Positions 57,990 to 64,000 of a stretch of 64,000 nt of DNA are shown here, one piece after another. The number at the start of each line of letters is the position of its first letter. Positions within the stretch are counted from its first letter, which is position 1. The notes below the pieces were generated by a model. The model was not told where the DNA came from, searched no databases, and saw nothing but the letters and a program-made list of their open reading frames with translations. A program made the translations under genes and the position numbers. The stretch covers positions 35,961,271 to 36,025,270 of the forward strand of contig CAMZMU010000107.1 of NCBI GenBank assembly GCA_947311845.1. The letters are read 5' to 3'. The DNA comes from Poa pratensis. Lineage: Eukaryota > Streptophyta > Magnoliopsida > Poales > Poaceae.

Positions 57990-60900
57990 AATAATCAGGG
58001 CGCCGCCAGACGAGGCAGAAGGGCCACCAGATACTGTTGCTGGAGTAGCAGCCCGAGATGACTCAGCTCCTGTGGACTTTTCCTTTGGCACCTTGCTCCC
58101 ATCAAGATTGAATTTTCGAGATAAGTGCCCAAGTCTAAGTTATCAACAAATTTTGTGGCATATCCGCGCATCCCTTTCCAGATATCGAAGTACTCGCTTA
58201 TTGGCAGTTCAGTATCATCCGCGCTCATCGCCAGGCCGTGGCGAGCAACCTTGCCAACATCTATTCTGGATAATATGCTCGGAGCAATGTCAAGACATGC
58301 GCGGCTCCGGCGCGAGCAGAGGATCGTTTCCAATCAGAGACATAATGCGGAGCCTTGAGCAGTTTATTTATCCAATACTCGCAAGATGTTGGGCCATCAG
58401 TCGCAGGAGAGATTACCGTCATAACTTCCTTGGTAACCTTTAAGAAGCGCTGGCTGAAGTCAGACAGATATACCAGTTGATCCTTCAAGTTGGAGCGGGA
58501 CACTGGGGCCTCAGGCCCTATGTCAAGAAAGAAAAGCAAGAAACAAGTCAGAGACTCACGTTGGTTACCCAAAATATATATGATTAAAGGAATAAAAGAC
58601 GAACCAGCAAGCTGCAGGATGGCTGATTTGACATGGAGCCAAAACCCTCAAAGGCTTTGAACAGCGAGTTATATTTTTCATCTCGCGCGGCGAGTTCCTT
58701 TGCGTGGTCTCCCTTCAGCGATCAATCAATTCAGATTTAAGAGTCAGCCCTTCTCGCAAAGATCTAATGACTTCGTCTTTCTCCATGAGTCGCTGCTGCA
58801 TATCGGCTTCAAGTTCTTTAAATTGCTCTTCACAGGAGTCGAGTTGACCTTTGAGAGATTTTATTTCCTGATCTTGGTCCCTAATGACCTCATTATGCTG
58901 CTCCAGGGAGACTGCATCACTTCAGGATGATCTATGGAAATGCCTTTACCCTTTATTGAGCCAGAAGCATCAAGCAAGGACAGTTCAAGCTGAAAATAAA
59001 CAGAGCAAAATGCATGGGTAAACTATCCAGGAACTTGGGGGCTCGAGATTTGGAGCCAGGAAAAGAATCAACACCCCGTGCGATGACACAAGGTTTTGAT
59101 CCTTGGGGGCTACGGTATATGTACCTGGCGACTTGAAGAAAATTGCTCAACTAGGCCGCGCAGCAGAGCAGCATGCTTATCTCCAGCAGCAATTATGGCA
59201 TCCGCAATTGACTTGGAACTATTTCCTGGAGCTGGAATTCTATTTCAGTAGATACCCTACCAACAGCAGGAGTTGCGGATGGAGCTGCGACTGGAGTGGC
59301 AGGAGCCGCATCAGCAATACCTTCCTCCAGGGAGGGCCTTGGATGAGTCGCACCATTACTGTTTCCCACGTTTTCATCAGCAGCATCATCCTCGCTCATA
59401 GCTGGCTGAGAAGAAGGGATGAGAATTAGACTTGGTATCCTCTTCAACATGGCCCTGCAAAATATTGATGGGTTAATAAGCTGACCTAGCAGAGCCGCAA
59501 CATTGAAAAGAAGGCGAACCATACCCAGAGGCGACACGGATACTCTTCATCAGGCAACCAGAGGAAGGAGAAGATAAACCTTGCAAATCTGAACCTACAG
59601 AGTATGAAAAGAAGTGGTGATCAGCAATTCCTTGCCAAAAATACGCAAGCACAAAAGGAAAAGGAGAGAGTCGCAAACAATTACCCGAGCTTATTGAGAA
59701 GCAGTCCTTTGCAACAGCCTCGGAAGAGAAAGCGCCTTGTTGGGATCAGCAAGTTTTAAAGATTTGGCAGTTCTTTTTCTAGTAGCGCCAAGGCTTTGCG
59801 GCGTTTCTCAGGCTGCGCGGGGTCTTCTGAGCTCTGCATAAAATACGTTTCGAGGACCTGCGAGGCACCTCAGGAAGTTCCAAGAAAGGTGTATTTGGAG
59901 TCGAGGACAGAAGAGCGTCGGCCATTTGTTGCTCCTCTTCAGAAGCGCTACCCTCAGGCTCGGAGACAATATCGTGCATAATGTATCTTGCCAAAGGCTG
60001 CGGCTTGCTTTGACGACTCAGCCGCGGTTCTTGGTTCAAGTCGCGTCCTCTGAGGGAAGAACCCAGAAATAGGGATCGATCTGAAAAGGAGCTCAGGTCA
60101 GAAATAATTAATTTTGGAGAAGGAATTTTCGAGGAAACAGTGACAAGTAAACATTACCACAAAAGGCTTGTGCTCAGCCCAGAAGGGAGCAAGCCCGACG
60201 TTATCATACGAGTCGATATCCTCGTCCGTCACTCGGCGAATGAAATTTATCCATTCCCCTTTGTCCCAATCTTCAGGGCAAGTACGGTCGACGTCGTTTG
60301 CATGACAAGTGAAATCCATATAAGTCGCGAGCGGCGACTCACAGGCTGAATTCGCCACTTAGTCCAGCAAGATATGAGATCTAATCCAGTGAGACCATGG
60401 AGTGTCAGCGCCCTCACCTTGTCAAAGGGATTCGATAAAGGGCAACGAAGAAGGATCAGATTTAGAAGACAGAGCATCGGTAGCCTCGAAGGGAAGAGGA
60501 GACCAAAGAGGAAGAGGAATTTCACCCTCAGGAGAAGTGTTTTTACAATAGAAGAATGTCTTTGCCAATCCTTGATTTTCTTGGCAAGGGTTAGTTTTGG
60601 GAAAATACTACCCCTACGGCGTTGGAAGGAAATGGCGCCGCATTGGAGAAAAGGACCATCTGTGGTTTCCCTTTGACTATTGCAATTGAAAAGAGCAAGC
60701 CAGAAATCTATTGAAGGCGGGATACCCAGATAATCTTCGCAGAGGACGTGGAAGTTGCTCACTTGCAACATCGAATTAGGGCCAATATCATGGAAGCGGA
60801 GACCAACCGCTGCATCAAGGAGCGGAAGAAGAGAGAGCCTGGGGGCTTGAACCCGCGCTCAACATGCTCCGCGAATATCACTACTTCTCCTGGTTGAGGG

Positions 60901-61032
60901 TTGGGAATTACCTCCTCACCAGCCGCCGCCATTCGCATTGATCTTTTGGCGGAAGAAGGCCCGTGCAGATAGGGATTCCAGGAAATCTTCGTCGACCCAC
61001 GAGCCTTCCCAGTTGCACTTGCGGCGAGACAT
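57990..61032 (-). pseudogene. Antisense ORF of LTR element (plant 'gypsy-type transposon' ORF)
   Basis: It runs opposite to gag. The start is at 61032, MSRRKCNWEGSWVDEDFLES. It is followed across several frames by NSMLQVSNFHVLCEDYLGIP and FLQCGAISFQRRRGSIFP (60771-60600), RVTDEDIDSYDNVGLAPFWA (about 60230), and a long coiled coil near 58920-58720 with IRDQDQEIKSLKGQLDS and LMEKDEVIRSLREG. It then has an end rich in YFDIWKGMRGYA (about 58170). I match this to the 'putative gypsy-type transposon' family found antisense in grass LTR elements. Its function is unknown. Multiple stops and frame changes, and perhaps introns, break the frame. Confidence 0.65.
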
Positions 61033-61354
61033 TTTCTCAGATTGATGGAGATCTCCACCGAAGGATTGTGAGTACGAGAAGCGGATTGGAGGCGGCGGAA
61101 AGAGCAGCGGATGCGTAATACAAGTCTTGATGCAGAACGCTGGGAAAAACGATGAGCCAATAAATAGCCCAGACGCGGAAGACGTTTAGATCTGAAAATC
61201 AACCGTCAAGGCAGGTTAAGTCGCTCTTGAGCCGCCAAGAAGAGTTATAAGCCGCAGATTGGAAATATGAAAATTGGAGTTCAGCTGGGATAATTCATGT
61301 GCGCGGCTCAGGGTTTGTTAAGACAAAGAAGCCTTCACTCGAAATCCAAGCTAA

Positions 61355-61367
61355 ACTTGGGGGCTAA
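61355..61367 (+). promoter_or_regulatory. Polypurine tract of non-autonomous element
   Basis: ACTTGGGGGCTAA directly precedes the 3' LTR start TGTCGGGGG. Position and composition fit the plus-strand primer. Confidence 0.7.
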
Positions 61368-61845
61368 TGTCGGGGGAATACTTTCTGGATTAACCCGCGG
61401 CCCAGTGCGACTTACTTTACTCGCACGGACAAAAGCCCACTGGGACAAGCCCAACATCTACCGCCACAAGGAGAAGATCTAGAAGGCAGAGGCGAGACTC
61501 CGGTAGGTCCTGGTTAATATATTCCTTGTGGGAAGTTTCCTTTGTAACCTGCGAGCCTCTGTGTATATAAAGAGGACTCGCAGGACTTAGAGAGGGTCAA
61601 GCCCTAAACCCTAGCTCATACGGCGAGTACCAGATCGGATCGCCTCCATTGTAACACCTCGATTATCATATCAATACCAATCTAGGGTAGGCAGGAAGTA
61701 GGTCTTTTACCTCACATTGAGGGGGCCGAACCTGGGTAAATCTGTGTTGATCTTTGTTCCTGCGATCCCAAGCTCGGAGATGCTTGACTCGCGTAATCCC
61801 ACACCTACGAAGTCATCCATGACACCTGACGTGACAAACCACGAA
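61368..61845 (+). repeat. 3' LTR of non-autonomous element
   Basis: It begins TGTCGGGGGAATACT and ends ACCACGAA, slightly altered from the CCCACGACA end of the 5' LTR. The TATA box copy is at 61564-61572. It is 23 bases shorter than the 5' LTR. Confidence 0.9.
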
Positions 61846-61850
61846 GCCTC

Positions 61851-62330
61851 CTCGACCCTTTTCTTCCTTGTGGCTAGCGTGGTGTTGGAGCGAGGGGGGG
61901 GGGGAGGTAGGCTGTTGCGATCTGCACGGCTTGCTCATTCTGATGGTGTTCACAAGCAGAGTACTCGCGGCGGCCATACCCGCCTTGCTCTGCTATCTAT
62001 GGTCGGACGACGACCCTCTTGGCCACGAGTTGTTGGTCGTGCTTCCTCCGGTATGGAGGATCTTCTTCTCAGCGGAGGCTACTCAGAGGTTCCGACTAAG
62101 TGGTTCGTCCCCGGCGCTGCGTCCTCTGCCATGGATGTCGAGTTCGCATCTCGTCGCGGGGGAGAAGGACCTCAGGGATTGATCGCGTTTTGCAAACTTC
62201 TTCTAGGGTTCTTGTTGTAACTGTGAAGGTCCTGTTGTAATTTCTTGTATCGCATTGGACCTTGATGTAATTTGTATGCCCACCAATGAGCACCTTTAGG
62301 CCCTTATGGGATGTCTCATTCAAAGAATAA
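61851..62330. other. Right half of the unclassified repeat
   Basis: It continues CTCGACCC after the GCCTC duplication, then a GC-rich part with a G-run near 61895, and an end with TTGTAATTTCTTGTATCGCA. The end looks like a repeat 3' tail (TTGTAA-rich). No gene assigned. Confidence 0.4.
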
Positions 62331-63271
62331 AATGTGCTAGCATCATCGGGATTGGTGTACCGATCAATCACTTGCAGCAAAACAACTTGTTTATGGCTAA
62401 GCATATGTTTTATACTGTAATAGAATTGCATTGGTATCTGATGTGAAATTCGGATGAACACATAGCTGTGTGGACCTGTAAGCCAACCAGATCCATAGTC
62501 AGATTCTAGAACAATCATGTATTGTTGATGGTCTTATTTTCCTAACCATGGGTATAGGAAGTGTTACAACGAATGACGACAATAATGAGAGCATATTGTT
62601 AGCGTAACACTAGTGTTAGATAGACTTATGATAGACTACACGACACGTCGTTAATATGTCGTCAGTACTTTTCATAATGCATTACGTCTTTAAACCATGA
62701 GAGTATCGTTGACCTAGATACCAGATGATTAATGAAAGGGCAATGTCCCTAACTATATTTTGGTTCAAGATGACAACGAGTTAGAGAGTACTAATGTTAC
62801 TTATGAAGTGTCTACTCAGGATTTAGTCCATGTGTTGATGATAACAGATAATGGATGGAGGCCCCTCATTTTCATATGATCAATTGTCGGTTTTGGTTTG
62901 TTTAATCTTGCTATTTCTTGAATCAATAGGAACACTGCACTATTAAGAGGGTACTCCTTATTATCTTGTTGGAGTTGACTTAAAAAGCTATACACACGTT
63001 CTGTCACACATATATATCTCCACCATTTCGAATTTGAGGCAAAAGGCATTTGGCAATTCACTTTTGGAGCATTTTCTAGATATCGGTCTAGAACGGTTTG
63101 GAGTCCTTTTCATCGGTACCGTATCGGTTGGGTATCGGTATGCAACTCGGTCATCGGGCAAAAGTGATTACCTTGAGTTAATCGAGTTTGCTTATTACTT
63201 GGGTGTGTTTGAAACCCTAGGGTCGCCGGAAGCTTTCGCTTTGTGAGTTGTGCTGGTGCAAAAGGGTCCTA
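62331..63271. other. AT-rich intergenic, nothing recognised
   Basis: Only short frames. I see no repeat family, RNA gene or regulatory motif that I can support. Confidence 0.4.
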
Positions 63272-64000
63272 GAGCATCTCCACCGGGGTCTCCAAATTCG
63301 TGCGGGACCCCCAATCGAGGCCAATTGGGGGGTGCCGGAATGTGTCGGCCAAGTTTTGGAGGCCGCCCACAGCGGCGCACCCCAACGCCCAGCCCCCAAA
63401 CGCGTCGAGATGCGGCCAAACACAAACACCTTGCGGGGCGGATTTTATTAAACGAGATTTAACAAACTTACAATTTGAAACCTAAACGAGATTTAACAAA
63501 TAAAACCTAAACTACGCGTTACGGCTACACGCTTACAGCGTTAGCCAACCACTACACGCGCCGGCGGCGAGGAGAGATGCCGCTTCATGGCTAGCGACGG
63601 GGGGAAGAAGATACGAACCAAGCGCCGGAATCATCAACAGACTTGTATGTCTCGATGATTCGGCGCCGGGAAGTTTCATCCGCTATTGCCATCAACTACG
63701 GCCTTTAGAAACGAAGCCTCGTCGTGGCCGAGGCTTATGGTTTCGCGGCGGTGGTGGGATTTCATCTACCGCTGGCCGCCTGATGGGAAGCCTCGCCGGC
63801 TTAGCTTGTGCCCCTTCTCCAGTGGCGGCGACGCTGCTGACCAAGATGCGCTTGCCGTTTCTATTGGTAGATCGGGCAGCTCAGGGTTGTCGTCCGATGC
63901 GGACAACTCCGGCGTTGGCTCCGCGCCGGGTAGGGAGGAAGTCGCCGACACGGCGCGCCTCGTACCCGTGTCCACCACGGCGTGCCAGTAGGGCACGAGA
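63272..64000. mobile_element. Left end of a Harbinger-like element, cut by window edge
   Basis: It begins GAGCATCTCCACCGGGGTCT, the same end type as element B at 26796, and has the CCAATTGGGGGGTGCCGG motif also found near element B's right end. The bases before it are CTA rather than TAA/TTA. From about 63540 it becomes GC-rich, with a minus-strand open frame (63996-63766) rich in Ser/Pro/Glu. The right end lies outside the window. Confidence 0.7.

Larger units (their letters stand above)
54081..61845 (+). mobile_element. Non-autonomous LTR retrotransposon (7.8 kb) with 5-bp TSD
   Basis: The LTRs are 54081-54581 and 61368-61845. GCCTC flanks both ends (54076-54080, 61846-61850). Primer site and polypurine tract are present. 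Inside are gag and protease remnants and only a stub of reverse transcriptase. A long antisense coding region follows before the 3' LTR. RNase H and integrase are missing, so it would depend on another element for movement. It resembles Ty3/gypsy families with antisense ORFs known in grasses. Confidence 0.85.

Noticed and set aside
63686..63991. Plus-strand 101-residue frame at the right edge
   Set aside because: The minus-strand frame there looks more protein-like and both lie in an incomplete transposon, so neither is called a gene.

Overview
The window is nuclear DNA from a grass, most likely a Triticeae species (wheat, barley or Aegilops type). The genes are intron-containing or GC-rich grass genes lying as islands in transposon-rich DNA. 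The repeats include an Au-type SINE, Stowaway-like and Mutator-like MITEs, PIF/Harbinger-like elements with GC-rich interiors, and long-LTR Ty3/gypsy elements. There are no bacterial or organellar features, no CRISPR array and no rRNA or tRNA gene. The species call is inferred from family recognition, not from a database search.

Left part (1-21.7 kb): a possible 3' end of an unidentified spliced gene (+, to 2094); a five-exon coiled-coil protein gene (-, 9317 to 3671, 619 aa); a probable solo LTR with a 5-bp target duplication (11354-14018); a broken glycosyltransferase fragment (about 16.0-16.4 kb); and an intact intronless type-I prohibitin gene (+, 17447-18295). A 451-bp fold-back Mutator-like MITE ends 80 bp before the prohibitin start codon. 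Downstream of the gene is a triplicated block of about 0.9 kb, one copy of which carries a SINE.

Middle part (21.8-39.3 kb): three PIF/Harbinger-like elements (22462-23735, 25181-26792, 26796-28270; the last two abut across one shared TAA) and a Mutator transposase scrap. These are followed by four recognisable genes: a dynein LC8-type light chain with a long N-terminal extension (+), a GPI-anchored-type lipid-transfer protein with a C-terminal frame problem (-), a complete five-exon 14-3-3 protein (-, 262 aa), and a GID2/SLEEPY-type F-box gene for gibberellin signalling (-) that is one base short of an open frame. These genes are functionally independent; I see no operon-like or cluster logic.

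Right part (39.3-64 kb): almost entirely transposons. A minus-strand Ty3/gypsy chromovirus is arranged LTR - gag-pol - LTR - partial gag (about 40.05-52.44 kb). Two different PIF/Harbinger transposase tails follow (52.44-53.64 kb). Next is a second, non-autonomous LTR retrotransposon (54081-61845) with a 5-bp target duplication and a long antisense coding region. The left end of another Harbinger-like element runs off the window at 64 kb.

I found no convincing new molecular system. The best leads are the GID2 frameshift, the hairpin MITE at the prohibitin promoter, the retroelement antisense ORF, the tandem LTR array, and three unexplained GTAGCGCC palindromes. Single-base indels are common across the window, so sequencing error has to be ruled out before calling genes broken.
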